Positions 1-10,921 of a stretch of 64,000 nt of DNA are shown piece by piece. The notes beneath the pieces were generated by a model that made no database searches, had not been told where the DNA came from, and saw only the letters and a list, made by a program, of their open reading frames with translations. Position 1 is the stretch's first letter. Each line of letters opens with the position of its first letter. The position numbers and the translations under genes are program-made. The DNA comes from Gonocerus acuteangulatus (Eukaryota > Arthropoda > Insecta > Hemiptera > Coreidae). The stretch covers positions 99,699,422 through 99,763,421 of the forward strand of contig OX328132.1 in assembly GCA_946811695.1 (NCBI GenBank), written 5' to 3'.

Positions 1-643
1 AGAAAAGATTGATCAAAAACTGTTGAAAATAATGTTTTTCTGCGCCATTGGAGATTCCAGAGTTAGGGTCTCTGGAGAAGAACTGGAGAAAGTTGAGAGG
101 TCGTGCATTAGGTCGAATGAAAGTTCATTCGACCACGTAAAGACCCACCAAGTTTAATTTTTAAATTTCAAAAATTGTGGGGGAAAAGTGGGGTGCCAAT
201 CGAGTTTTGATCACCCTGTATAAGGGGACTTTATAGAAGTGTAAGTTCAAAATTATTTCTTGATAGTTCATCGCTATTTGGTGAGAGTAAAGTTGTAAAC
301 GATCCCTTTTGCAGGAACGTTGATTACAATTCTTATCTCTTGAGGGTGTTTCAAGTGAAGAGCTGGCCCAATTAGCCATGTGCAGTGGAATGGAGCTCTC
401 ACTATCTCACCCATCTCGACTTCTCAAGAAATAATGAACCCCTCTTTGTTTCTTTAGCTTTTATTCAATTGTATATTATAATACTGATGCACAAATTGAC
501 CGTATCGCGTTTTTCTTTCAACTGTTAAAATAGGGGGAATGTTTGTATTACAAGAGCACTCAAACTTTGCAAAATCCTCAGTAATAAAGCGGTTATAATA
601 CATTTGAATTTGATTTCTATGAAAATCTGAATGGGTTTCTTTG

Positions 644-1514
644 GCTGCACCTACATTGGACCCGTATTTCTCCCGATCCGATATCGGTTGACCTACGTGA
701 GTGCCTACATTAGTCCTGACCCGCTCTACTCACAGCTCGTCAATAATGAACGTCATAGTGAAGTGAAAATGAGTGATTAATTTAAGAAATACCACCTAAT
801 AGGCTTCGATTACCTTGTTGGAGGAGTTAAGTGGCCAATCCATCTTCCGAAAGTATATCAGTCCGGAAGAAAAATCATAGTGTAACAGTTAATTTTTAGC
901 TATTACACTACTATAAGAGAAGCATTAGTATTCATATTTTTCCTCAATGTAAATAAAAGTCACTGATTTCACTAAAGGTGTATAATTAATTTTAATTATC
1001 TATCAGTTCCTAATCAGGAGTATATTATTAATATGAAGAAAATCATTACCTAAGAATAATTATACGAAATAGAAAAACGATGTTTTCTAAAGAATAAATA
1101 GAAATCGTCTATTATAAAGCAGTTTAGGTGTTTAAAAAATGGGATTTCTATGACAAATAAACGTTCATTACATGAAATTATTAAATTTAAAAAAAAAAAA
1201 TTAAATTTAAAAAAAAAAACACTTTTAACTAGCTATCTCGGTTATGATAGGATTAATTTCCGCAAATCCCATAGGCAAGGACCATTCATAATTAAGATTA
1301 CCAGCTCTGTCAATTAATTCCTTGCCATTCTTGCACTCATTTTGTGAAACGTCGGTCGTCGGATATCGGTCTAGAAACACATGTTTGCACAGCCGGGAGT
1401 CGGATCGGTTCGGGAGCAATGTAGGCACCTCCGTCGAAATGCTTGTGGTTGTTTTCCTTCCGACAGTCGGTGGATATCGGATCGGATCGGATCTGTTCCA
1501 ATTTACGTGCACCC
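644..1514. mobile_element. TIR element with GATCCGAT repeats
   Basis: Left TGCACCTACATTGGACC and right complement TGCACGTAAATTGGAAC are inverted. Inside, GTGCCTACATT plus CCGATATC blocks occur inverted at 675-735 and 1350-1475. The left half recurs at 21640-21905. The coding-looking frames around 1322-1597 are shadows of this repeat. Confidence 0.5.
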
Positions 1515-1654
1515 TTAGCCAAATCCTAAATCTGACTTCTTATCACCTCGACGGCAAACTATCTGCTCCCATTTATAACGTATATTATAATTTCTAAGGC
1601 CTTTCTAGTACATCAGCTTCAGTTTAATCCAGAGAAGAAAGGAGGATGAGGTGT

Positions 1655-2065
1655 TGGGTGAGTTCCTCTTTCTGCCATTCCAATGAAGGATTGGTAGCTT
1701 GATGCTATTGAGTTAGAATGAAAGAGGAGGAGGAGGAGTAGGAAGGAAGGTGAGTTGGGTCCTCATGAGTTCCTCTTTCTGTCCTTCCAATGAAGGATTG
1801 GTAGCTTGATGCAATTGAGTTAGGAAGAACGAAGAGGAGAAGTAGGAAGGAAGGTGAGTTGGGTCCTCATGAGTTCCTCTTTCTGCCCTTCCAATGAATG
1901 ATTGGTAGGTTGATGCTATTGAGTTAGGAAGAACGAAGAGGAGAAGTAGGAAGGAAGGTAAGTTGGGTCCTCATGAGTTCCTCTTTCTGTCCTTCCAATG
2001 AAGGATTGGTAGCTTGATGCAATTGAGTTAGGAAGAACCAAGAGGAGAAGTAGGAAGGAAGGTGA
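1655..2065 (+). repeat. 104-bp minisatellite, about four copies
   Basis: GAGTTCCTCTTTCTG recurs at 1660, 1767, 1871 and 1975, each followed by CCTTCCAATGAAGGATTGGT, a GTTAGGAAGAACGAAGAGGA stretch and AGGAAGGAAGGTGAG. The first unit is most diverged. Confidence 0.85.
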
Positions 2066-3296
2066 GGGGCAAGGTTGCGGCGAGGTTAGCAGGCTTGATG
2101 CTATTTAAAGCTGTGCCACACTCCCCCCTCCATTCATCTCCCCACACGCCACAAACCTTCCCACTCGAATCCCCATCTCCCCAATCCAGTCGGCTGGAAA
2201 TTCCCGCCTCAAGGATTATCTCAGCTCATCAGGGTTAGAAATAAAAATTCGATTACTTCATATTTTATCTATTAAACGTAGCGAATCATCTGAGTTATGG
2301 CGCCCGTACATCAAATAAATCTATTAAACGTCATAATCGCAGGAATTACGTCATCTTAGCGATTCTCCATAACTTCTTATCCCTGGCGTCATTTGGAAAG
2401 CTACGAATAAGTGTAATAATGAATTTTTAAAAACGTTAAACACCTGCTTCCATGAAATCTTAAACATAAGTGCGAATTATGCGCCATTATTAGGCTTGCC
2501 CGGTCTGCTTGCGAAGACCACATCCAGTTACTTTCAAGTACCTGTCGTGATTTTGGTACTTACAGATTAGCTTACAGGTTCTTTGCAGGTTATCCAAGGC
2601 TAGAAATCATATAATGTAAATATAGTCATCAAAAGTTAATATAAGTAATGATAAGTATTTAAAATCACTCCAACCACTGCTAAAAGTAACTTTTTTTTGA
2701 CAACTATATTTATATAACATAGTTTCTAACTAACCCTTAGATAACTTTGTAAGTAGTTCTTTTAGGCTTGTAAAGCATAAATGAAAATATGCAAGATATA
2801 TTTCAGCAAGCAATATTTATTAATAAAAAAGTTAATATTATAAAAATTAACGGTAATTGTGGAGTTTAGAGGCCTCCTCGCCGATTTTGTCCGGTGGTGC
2901 TATAGCATATTTATATTTTATATTATTTTCACATTATGGACATACGTGATATGCGTTTCCGCTCGCTACGCTCGCTCAAGAAGATATCAAAACTCTAGTC
3001 AATCCAATCAATAGAATTCTATTAATTTTAGCGAGCTGGATTGACTTGAGTGTTGAATGTTACTTTACTACCAGCAACAAACAATAGAATTGCCCATAGG
3101 ACTAGGTCAATGGACAAGCTAATGAGTAATGCGCATGCGCTGAATCACGGTTATAATCACTACTGATACAAATAACTGGATGTGGTCTTCGCAAACAGAC
3201 TCGGCTTTCCATACGTCTCGGTCTTTTCCTCTTGTCCCGGTGACCCGCCCGGTTTTATCTACGTCCCAGAAATGGCTGTAGAATATAAAAAAAGTC

Positions 3297-3959
3297 CGAC
3301 TCGCAGGAACTGCATCATCTTAGCGCGGTTCCGTTCTTATCTCTAGACTCATTTAAAATGATTAAAATAGAAGCTGTTATTATTTTGGGTCCACATTTCT
3401 AGAAAGCATGAAGATTAGACAGTTAGCCGTCGAGGTGATAAGTAAAGATGGAATGGTTGGGATTCGGCTAAAGAAACATCTATACGATTTTTGTTAAAAA
3501 AATCTATATTTAGGACGTTTCGGCTACTCATTGGTAGCCTTCGTCAGCAATGAATGTGCCGGGAGGCAGAGGAGGACCAAAGTTGACAGTTCCATCTTTA
3601 CTTTCAAGAAAGGTCTTATTTACGATCCTACCTGGATGGGTCGGCCAAACCGCCCTAGGAAGGACCCCGCTAGGCAGTTGAAAAGCTATATCTTGGAAAT
3701 CCATATCTCTAAGATTAAATTGTTTTTCTTATTTTTCTTAACCTGATTTATTATCAAATACATTATCCAACTATAAGCAGTTAAAAAATAACAAGGAATA
3801 AAAACAGACAAAAAGAGCAGTTCGAATAAGCGAAATCAATTACTTTAAAGATTTAAGCACTTATTTCTCCGATTGACATCGTCTAATCAAAACTTTCATC
3901 AGAACCTTTTTTGTAGAGCATTTAGTAAGCTTTCTAATGGTATTCTTCCGTTTACCAAG
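3297..3959 (-). repeat. Unit U, partial inverted copy
   Basis: The reverse complement of 4403-5064, about 660 bp. It shares the GACTCGCAGGAACTGC end, the CCTCGACGGCTAACT block, the hammerhead motif and the TTTACCAAGG end. Together with 3963-5064 it forms a palindrome with a roughly 440-bp loop. Confidence 0.85.
3514..3547 (-). ncRNA. Hammerhead ribozyme core in unit U (intact core)
   Basis: Minus strand: CTGACGA, A, GGCTAC, loop CAATGA, GTAGCC, GAAA, CG, TC. The 6-bp stem II is perfect and both core halves are intact. ACGT is a minimal palindromic stem III. Stem I pairing is not evident beyond one G-C pair, so activity is uncertain. Confidence 0.58.
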
Positions 3960-3962
3960 GTT

Positions 3963-5064
3963 CAAAAATCCGTCGTCCAATTTGAAAGGTCAAGTTTGTT
4001 AACCTGCAAAATCCGTCCACTGGAAGATGGCGTTTGGGGCGAAATTCGCGCAAAAAAAATCGTAACGCTTACGTTTTTGAGTTCATAAGCTTGTAAGGAC
4101 TCGTTTTATAGGCTTATTGGGCTAGGAAAACGAATGAAACCATTTTCAAGGCGATAGCTTTAACCGTTTTCGAGAAAATTGGAAAAATAGTTTTTGAATA
4201 CCGTTTTTGGTTTGGGTACTTAGAATCATGGGATTCAGTTGAAACATTTTCTGCATGTTCTACTTTCATTAAAACTAATATGTTGATATTTGTGTTACGT
4301 TTGGAGTTATGGAAGGGTTAGAATAAAATATTTTATTAACAGACATAAAAAGTTTTGGTAACTTTGTATGCTTTCCTTAATATCTCGAAAAAGGTTTAGA
4401 ATCTTGGTAAACGGAAGAATACCATTAGAAAGCTTACTAAATGCTCTACAAAAAAGGTTCTGATGAAAGTTTTGATTAGACGATGTCAATCGGAGAAATA
4501 AGTGCTTAAAACTTTAAAGTAATTGATTTCGCTTATTCGAACTGTTATTTTTGTCTGTTTTTATTCCTTGTTGTTTTTTAACTGCTTATAGTTGGATAAT
4601 TTATTTGATAATAAATCAGGTTAAGAAAAATAAGAAAAACAATTTAATCTTAGAGATATGGATTTCCAAGATATAGCTTTTCAAATGCTTAGCGGGGTCC
4701 TTCCTAGGGTAGGGACCCATCCAGGTAAGATCGTAAATAAGACCTTTTGTGAAAGTAAAGATGGAACTGTCAACTTTGGTCCTCCTCTGCCTCCCGACAC
4801 TTTCATTGCTGACGAAGGCGACCAATGAGTAGCCAAAACGTCCTAAATATAGATTTTTTAACAAAAATCGTATTGAGGTTTCTTTAGCCGAATCCCAACC
4901 ATTCCATATTTACTTATCACCTCGACGGCTAACTATCTAATCTTCATGCTTTCTAGAAATGTGGACCCAAAATAATAACAGTTTCTATTTTAATCATTTT
5001 AAATGAGTCTAGAGATAAGAACGGAACCGCGCTAAGATGATGCAGTTCCTGTGAGTCGGACTTT
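3963..5064 (+). repeat. Unit U, full copy
   Basis: About 1.1 kb, collinear with 54440-55537. No coding capacity is visible. The 3' part has the hammerhead-like motif (4809-4842), the CCGAATCCCAACCA block, the CACCTCGACGGCTAAC block, and ends near GAGTCGGACTTTTT. Partial relatives lie at 36880-37380, 29590-29830 and 18360-18500. Confidence 0.8.
4809..4842 (+). ncRNA. Hammerhead-like motif in unit U, G12A
   Basis: CTGACGA, A, GGCGAC, CAATGA, GTAGCC, AAAA, CGTC. Compared with 3514 the first base of GAAA is A and stem II has one mismatch. That G (G12) is the catalytic general base, so this copy should be inactive. Confidence 0.55.
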
Positions 5065-5487
5065 TTTTATAAGTAAACTAGCTGTTACCTTGTGCGCCAT
5101 GCTACACCTACTTTCTGTCTATGACTCTCCACGTATCAAGATCTCCACCTGTAGATCTATACCCAGTTACGAAAATTGGTCAAACGATGTGAATTTGTTT
5201 TAGTTCATAATGATTCCGGCAGAGGCCAGCAGTAGTCGATTCAAAATGGCCGTCACAATCTGAATGGTTCAGAGTAGCCAATTTTTCTTGAACAAAACTT
5301 TTGACCTTTTGACCAAATTTTGAAATTTGACTATTTTGACCTAGCCTAGGAGATTTCTCGAATCAAGACCTACCAGTGTGCCAAGTTTGGTCAATATCGG
5401 TCAAACGGTGTAGGTTTGTATAAGGAACAAACAAACAAATCAATAAACAGAAAAACAGACAGACACGTGATTATTATATACATAGAT
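5065..5487. repeat. Interspersed noncoding repeat
   Basis: Starts AACTAGCTGTTACCTTGTGC and ends GTGATTATTATATACATAG. The block GGTCAAACGGTGTAGGTTTG and ATCAAGATCTCCACCTGTAG recur inverted at 8505-8715, which ends AACAGCTAGT. No ORF. Confidence 0.55.
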
Positions 5488-6237
5488 TAAGCATTGGCAT
5501 ATATAGAAAATAATTTCGAGTGGGTAAGCCGAGAGCATTTGGGGGGGGGGGGGTTATGACATTCTAACAATGTATGGACTAGGTATTATTAAAATTAACA
5601 ATTAAAACACTATTACACCTGTAATAATTCATTGTTTTATGAATAACCGTATTATTTAAGTTTTAAGTTCCTCTTCCTCTTAGATTTTCAGAATACTTTC
5701 TTGACATTAATATTCACTATAATTAAGTGACGTGCGAGATTAAAAAAAAAAAAAACATTAAACAGCATTAAAATGTCATGCTACAGGTAAACACTCATTC
5801 CTTGTCCTTATTTCGCTGGTTTGCAAAAAATTATCTTCATATATAGTATTGAATACTCTCTAGTGACAGTATCGTTGCGAGAACCCAAAACTAACTGCGA
5901 AAGCCACGTTTATGTTTTAAATTCCGGAAAAGCCCCACTCCTAATTGACTGATTTCGTTGATTAAAAACTTCGTCCTTCTTCTTAAAATATTGTATACCA
6001 CGTTCACATACAACAATTATTATTATTAGTGTATACCTAATTATAAATTTATTACTTTGACTATAGCGGCCGTTTTTTGGTTTTATTGCAACGAGAGTCG
6101 CTGTATATCATGCTGGGAACATGTCCAAATTTTCAAATGTTTCATTTGAAAAAATAATTTTTCGTTCTGAATAGCCCCCTTTTCGGTACCAAACTATATT
6201 TTATTTTACGAACAATCATAAAAATAAAACCTTATTA

Positions 6238-6412
6238 GGGTCTTCCGTGGTCTAATGGTTAGCGCCTTGGATTCATAAGCATGAGATGGTGGGTTCGATC
6301 CCCACCTCCGGCAGGAATTGCCTCCTCATCTCAGGGCTCGTTGGGAAAATTCCTCGCTGTACAAAAAAAAAAATAAAAAAAAAAAAAAATAAATAAAAAA
6401 AAAAAATAAAAA
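6238..6412 (+). mobile_element. tRNA-derived SINE with 17-bp target-site duplications
   Basis: Box A TGGTCTAATGG (6248-6258) and box B GGTTCGATCCC (6292-6302) of RNA polymerase III promoters, a roughly 55-bp body ending CCTCGCTGTAC, then an A-rich tail. AAAATAAAACCTTATTA occurs at 6221-6237 and again at 6413-6429, a perfect duplication. The acceptor stem does not pair, so it is not a functional tRNA gene. Confidence 0.85.
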
Positions 6413-7865
6413 AAAATAAAACCTTATTAACCTCTAAAGACATTTTGAAGGAAAGAAACATTTCACACATATTAAGATGTGGACAGGTGGTGGTTTTTGT
6501 ACGCCCGGTATAACCGGTTTGGTTTGTATAGATTTTTAGGGCAACAACCTCAAGGATTATAATTACACGAATTTTCTGTCGCCTTTGTATGGTAGCAGTG
6601 TTGTTTGACCATTTTGTATGAGTGTTATTCTCTTTGTTTCCACTCTTATTTATTGTTTCATTTTATCTTAAATTGTGTATATCATTTATATTGTACTAAA
6701 ATTACTTTAATTTTTTTATTTATATTTGTCCGTCATTAGTTTGTATAGTTCGGATGTTTTATTATTTTATCTATCATTTCGCTGTTGATACCCAACGTAA
6801 TGCTGATATTTGCGGGGATGTTCAATTATTATAATTCCTTCTTTAGTAGTGTCATTGGACCCAAATGTATTTTATGGACAAAGTGTCATCGCATCTTGGA
6901 CATTTTGGTGAGTCTTCTGTCGAAATGAGGAATCCATACAAAGGTTTTATGTGTCTCATTCTCATATGACCGTGTATATACTACAGATCTCGTACACTTT
7001 TTTTAGATATATATAGCGTAGGCCAAAAAGTAATACTTCTTTTTTGTTATTTAACACTTTACTTTCTGATTGCCTTACACGTTTGGTGGACAATATGCCT
7101 CCTCCTCAGGAGTGATGGCATCCCTATGTGTGGTTATGCTGTGTGAATTTTAAAGATTTATTGTCAAGGTTAAGATAGATCGATTTTAGCAGGGTACGAT
7201 CGATGAACAGAAAAAACGATTACACATTGAGGTTATTGGGGTTAAAGCGATAATATATATTAAAGTTACATGGGTCGTTGGGGTTCTAAATATCGCTAAG
7301 ACCTATTTAAGAACTTTTAATTAGAAGAATAAAAGCGCTCTAAAATTATAGAAATTTCCAAAAGGACTCCTACGGATCAAAAGTTGCTAACGTGAAAATT
7401 CAATTTGGGATTATTCTGTATAGAAGCCGTTCCGAATAATAGAGCGGCGAATTGAAAAGTTACGCTTGTTCGACGGTGTAGAAGTTAGCCTAGGTGAAGT
7501 TGGCCAGCATATTGCTCCGTGGAAGGCTCGTTAACCTCAACTCCTCCTCTCAATCTCTCCAAACCCTTAAGGAGTTTCAATTGGAAGGGTTCTATACGGA
7601 AAGTAGTGCACCTAATAATACAGTTTATTCAGAAATTGTTTATATAAAAAGAACTAGATCCTCATAGGGCGTTGCCTCCCTCCCTTCATAGAATGGAAAC
7701 CCATTAATGATGTCGAAACCCAGAAGTGCCGAATAGGAAAGTCTACGATTCAGAACCCATAGATAACGAAAATAACTGTCCACATTAGTGCGCGTATGTA
7801 TATGTTACCGGCCCAAGCAGTTTAGCTAAAGTATAGAAAGTATTATTTTTTTACATTAAACACAT

Positions 7866-8272
7866 TGCCCAGGGATTGTGCAAAATCCCTAGGTATTCTA
7901 TAGAATGCGTGTTGCTTATTTCGCATTGTATAAAATTAAAATGTTTTGAGTTTACAGTATACAGTTTACCTATGTAATGTAAAAGAACTTTAAAAATTGA
8001 TTAAAAACTAGCTCAATTAGTGTGTCAAAATATTTATTTCATAAAGTTTAATAAAGTATGATTGGTATTTACATATTTGGAGCTACTTGTTGCAGTAGGG
8101 CTGAAAATTGTTACACTAAGAAATGCATTTCCTTTGCTCTTTTTCACATTTACAGCTTTTACTCTTACACTTGGTCTTGCATGAACACTTCACGAAACCT
8201 TTCCTACAAGCTACACGTCCTGTATTTCGTACTTTACCTAAAGCGCTATAGGCATTCTATAAAATGCCTAGG
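7866..8272. mobile_element. Deleted DNA transposon carrying the Cys-rich relic
   Basis: The left end has nested palindromes: CCAGGGATTGTGCAAAATCC then CCTAGGTATTCTATAGAATG. The right end has GGCATTCTATAAAATGCCTA. CCTAGG plus TATAGAATGC thus occurs inverted at both ends. The target duplication is not clear. Confidence 0.45.
8055..8272 (-). pseudogene. KRBA2/integrase-type transposon C-terminal Cys-rich relic
   Basis: On the minus strand about 8225 to 8085 reads GRVACRKGFVKCSCKTKCKS, then KSCKCEKEQRKC, a stop, CNNF and CNK. Regularly spaced CxC and KC motifs like these end many KRAB-A domain-containing protein 2-like proteins of invertebrates, which derive from integrase-bearing DNA transposons. 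Only this tail remains, with stops. Confidence 0.5.
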
Positions 8273-8495
8273 AGATAATTTTGGAGGGGCTGGGAAAATT
8301 TCGGGGGGGGGCTGATGCCATTTCCGGTGTATCGAATACTAAAAATATAGAACTTGGAATTGTTTTAGGCAACTAAAACGTTATTAAACCTAAAAAAAAA
8401 CTATTTTTAATGAACTAAGTGATCTTATTTAATTTATTTTTAAGGGTTTTATGACACGTTTTTACCATTAAATCAAAATTTCGGGGGGGGGGATG
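8270..8495 (+). mobile_element. Poly-G-rich TIR element, partial copy
   Basis: Matches 38150-38260 and 38612-38710 in order (GGGGCTGGGAAAATTTCGGG, CCATTTCCGG, GATCTTATTTAATTTATTTT) without the nested retroposon. The ends are lost. Confidence 0.6.
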
Positions 8496-8504
8496 CTGTA
8501 TGTT

Positions 8505-8715
8505 TGGTCCTTATACAAATTCACACCGTTTGACCGATAGTATCTTGGTACACAGGTAGATCTTGATACGGGGAGTGTCATAGGCTAGGCCAAAGTCGTC
8601 TAAGACTCACCTTTCAGAGGTCACGGTTTCGAAACTTGTTAGGTTTCTAATTTATTTTTGCTAGTCTAGATGCAGAAAATAGTTGTAGCATGGCACGCCG
8701 GGGAACAGCTAGTAT
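8505..8715. repeat. Interspersed noncoding repeat, inverted partial copy
   Basis: Complementary to parts of 5065-5430: CAAATTCACACCGTTTGACC, AGGTAGATCTTGATACGGG and GTAGCATGGCACG...AACAGCTAGT. Confidence 0.55.
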
Positions 8716-9103
8716 TAAAGAAGTAAATAATGAACCCCTGGGCCCTGCTAGATGTCTCGGGAGGGTGCACGGTTGCTTGAGTGATGACGTCTAGTCGCCA
8801 GCCGGTTACTCGTGGGGTCACACCGCATTCCAAACCAGGAGACGTACAAGGTCACTGTCACGTCAGCTCCCAGACCTCTTCAGTACTCACAGCTGAGGCA
8901 CTTTTCGTCATCATTCATACTCTCCTGTTGTTCACAGTGTTGCAACATTTCGTCCTTGTTGTAGTTATTTCCAGCCTGCTCGGACAATGTTATTTTATGG
9001 GGAACAGATGCTTGCTTTTGAAATTATACATTACTACTGTAATTGATTGAAGAAGGTCCTCTTTTAAAACACATGCTGATAGAATGCCTAAAAAAGAATT
9101 TTT

Positions 9104-9105
<2 letters not shown>

Positions 9106-9159
<54 letters not shown>
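9106..9159. repeat. (TA)n microsatellite
   Basis: About 27 TA units. A shorter (AT)n lies at 9313-9333. Confidence 0.95.
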
Positions 9160-9161
<2 letters not shown>

Positions 9162-9246
9162 CACTTGTTCTTATTTCTTTTGATGGCAGGGGGTCCATAA
9201 AGTAGTACAGCGTTTGTTCTGTTCAACTACTTTATTTAAAATCTTT

Positions 9247-9287
9247 GCCCGACATGTTTCATGTTTTATTCGCACCTCATCAGGGGC
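9247..9287 (-). ncRNA. Hammerhead ribozyme motif, complete core
   Basis: Read on the minus strand: GCCC, then CTGATGAG, a stem II/loop of 15 nt closed by GTG/CAT, GAAA, CATG, TC, then GGGC. GCCC pairs with GGGC (stem I). CTGATGA and GAAA are the invariant core halves, and ACATGT around the core end is the palindromic short stem III known from Penelope-like type I hammerheads that act as dimers. The predicted cleavage site is after the C of GTC. Stem II is weak (3 bp). Confidence 0.68.
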
Positions 9288-9354
9288 TTTCCTCATCCTC
9301 TCGTCATGTTCTCATATATATATATATATATATTTGTGACTTGTGCCGATGATA

Positions 9355-9642
9355 TTTTCTCACAAAATCACCAAAAATGATCTAGATTATTTGTTATGAA
9401 GACGCGACAAGGAATAGTGTTTCAATGAAATATTGTATTCAACAGACAATTTTATAACCAATTGGCCCACCAACCCACTACAAAGAAACCCAAATGATAT
9501 AACGTAACGGAAAAAGGAGCTCAAACCACATTTGCCTCAAATAAAAAAAAAAAATCTGCTGTCACTTATTATCGGAGTCAACAAACCTCTGGTTTAACCA
9601 TGGGTCAATTAAGTTACCCATTTTCAAATGTTCTTTAAAACA

Positions 9643-9680
<38 letters not shown>

Positions 9681-9955
9681 TGTTCATTCGGCATCTGTCT
9701 CCAGCGGTCTTGCTCCTCCTGTCATCGCAATATTTCGCCGGATTCCTCTCCGGCTTCTTCTGGCAGTCATTCATCCTCGCCTCCCTGACTAGAAGACAAA
9801 TTAGGGAGGCGATTGAAATCCAGAAGTATCCGGCCAGAAGTATCCGGCCAATTTCAATAGAGAAGATGGACTCATCCTCTCCAACACATGGCGGCCCATC
9901 ATGAAGAGGATAAAAGTCAAGCCACCCACACGAGACCATCAGCGCCCCGAACGGA
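9355..9955 (-). repeat. Composite repeat, arm 1 of a 0.6-kb inverted duplication
   Basis: Near-identical to the reverse complement of 12595-13188. It runs from CACAAAATCACC through a (AT)n(GT)n tract at 9643-9680, the LINE 5'-end repeat, and the segment with the palindromic CCTCCCTGACTAG / AATTAGGGAGG. The part at 9950-10190 continues with the complement of LINE 5' sequence seen at 33350-33470. Confidence 0.8.
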
Positions 9956-10233
9956 CAACTGAAGAAGCGGACGGAGACAGCCGACCTCCCATTGGCCCAC
10001 AGCCCCCCAAGCTTATTGCCTCGCACAATCTCCGACCAAGGCGTATAAAGGGAGCCCAGACCAAGGACGGACTCATTCCCTTACCGACCAGCAAGGACGA
10101 ATGACTGCCAGAAGAAGCCGGAGAGGAATCCGGCGAAATATTGCGATGACAGGAGGAGCACGACCGCTGGAGACAGATGCCGAATGAACAAGACATTTAA
10201 TTCCCAGCGAAGTAGCTTAAAAAACAACATATT

Positions 10234-10271
<38 letters not shown>
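9641..10271. repeat. Inverted-repeat element bounded by (TA)n/(TG)n
   Basis: The left (AT)n(GT)n tract, then about 100 bp of LINE 5' repeat (9681-9780), is mirrored by the same repeat inverted at 10095-10195, then (TA)n(TG)n at 10234-10271. The centre (9840-10090) is the complement of Jockey-like LINE 5' sequence. It has the same outline as 33159-36877 but without the ORFs. Confidence 0.65.
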
Positions 10272-10728
10272 CACATCAGGGTGGAAAAACATATAAACAG
10301 CATGTGTCTATATATGTGTGTGTGTGTATATATATCACATCTATTATTTAAGCAAAACGTTTCCTAATATTTTTAATATGTGTATACGTGGGAGGGGGAT
10401 CAGACCACATTTATCAGTTGATCATCAAACATACATGCAGTCCGAAGAAGCAAGAGAGTTTCAATTAAATGAACATTAATATTGTTAAATTAAACACCAA
10501 TATTATTTTATTAATGATTAACTTAATATTGTTGCCAAACAAAATTCTTGTTAATTAAAAAAACTAAATAACACATATAAAATTTCGTTTACAAGATTAC
10601 AAAAAAACAACAACAATAAATGAAAGCTAAAATGTTTTTCTTTGAGTAACAATAATTTTAGCAAATAATCGAAATAGGCGGAAGGTTATAAAACTTCAAT
10701 ATACACTTGTACACTATTTATTTCATTT

Positions 10729-10769
10729 CCCTACTTGTTTCGCGCCGTTTTGGTACCTTTTCAGGAGAA
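10729..10769 (-). ncRNA. Degenerate hammerhead motif, left arm
   Basis: The minus-strand partner of the motif at 10884. The core reads CTGAAAAG (the required G is A) and stem III reads ACAAGT instead of ACATGT. Stem I TTCTC/GGGAA is better preserved than in the right arm. Predicted inactive. Confidence 0.55.
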
Positions 10770-10883
10770 TATGTTTTAAATACAACAACTTCAGCCTCAA
10801 CTTGAGGAGGAGAACCTCTCAATAGTTGGGCCATGTCTAGAGTCAGAGTGTTGTCGAAGTTGTTGTATTTAAAATATATTGTT

Positions 10884-10921
10884 CTGAAGAGGTACCAAAA
10901 CGGTGCGAAACATGTAGGGAA
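10884..10921 (+). ncRNA. Hammerhead ribozyme motif in palindromic repeat, right arm
   Basis: CTGAAGAG, GTACC, loop AAAAC, GGTGC, GAAA, CATG, TA, GGGA. Core and 5-bp stem II are intact and match the copy at 32.7 kb position by position. Stem I (TTGTT against GGGAA) is degraded, so self-cleavage is doubtful. Confidence 0.6.

Noticed and set aside
1322..1597. 91-codon frame and overlapping minus-strand frames
   Set aside because: Lie within the inverted terminal region of the 0.6-1.5 kb repeat element.
6241..6313. Functional tRNA gene
   Set aside because: A and B boxes are present but the acceptor stem does not pair and it has a poly(A) tail with target duplications; a SINE.
7015..7700. Mariner-type transposon
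   Set aside because: Some phrases hint at it, but no transposase block or TIR pair could be confirmed.
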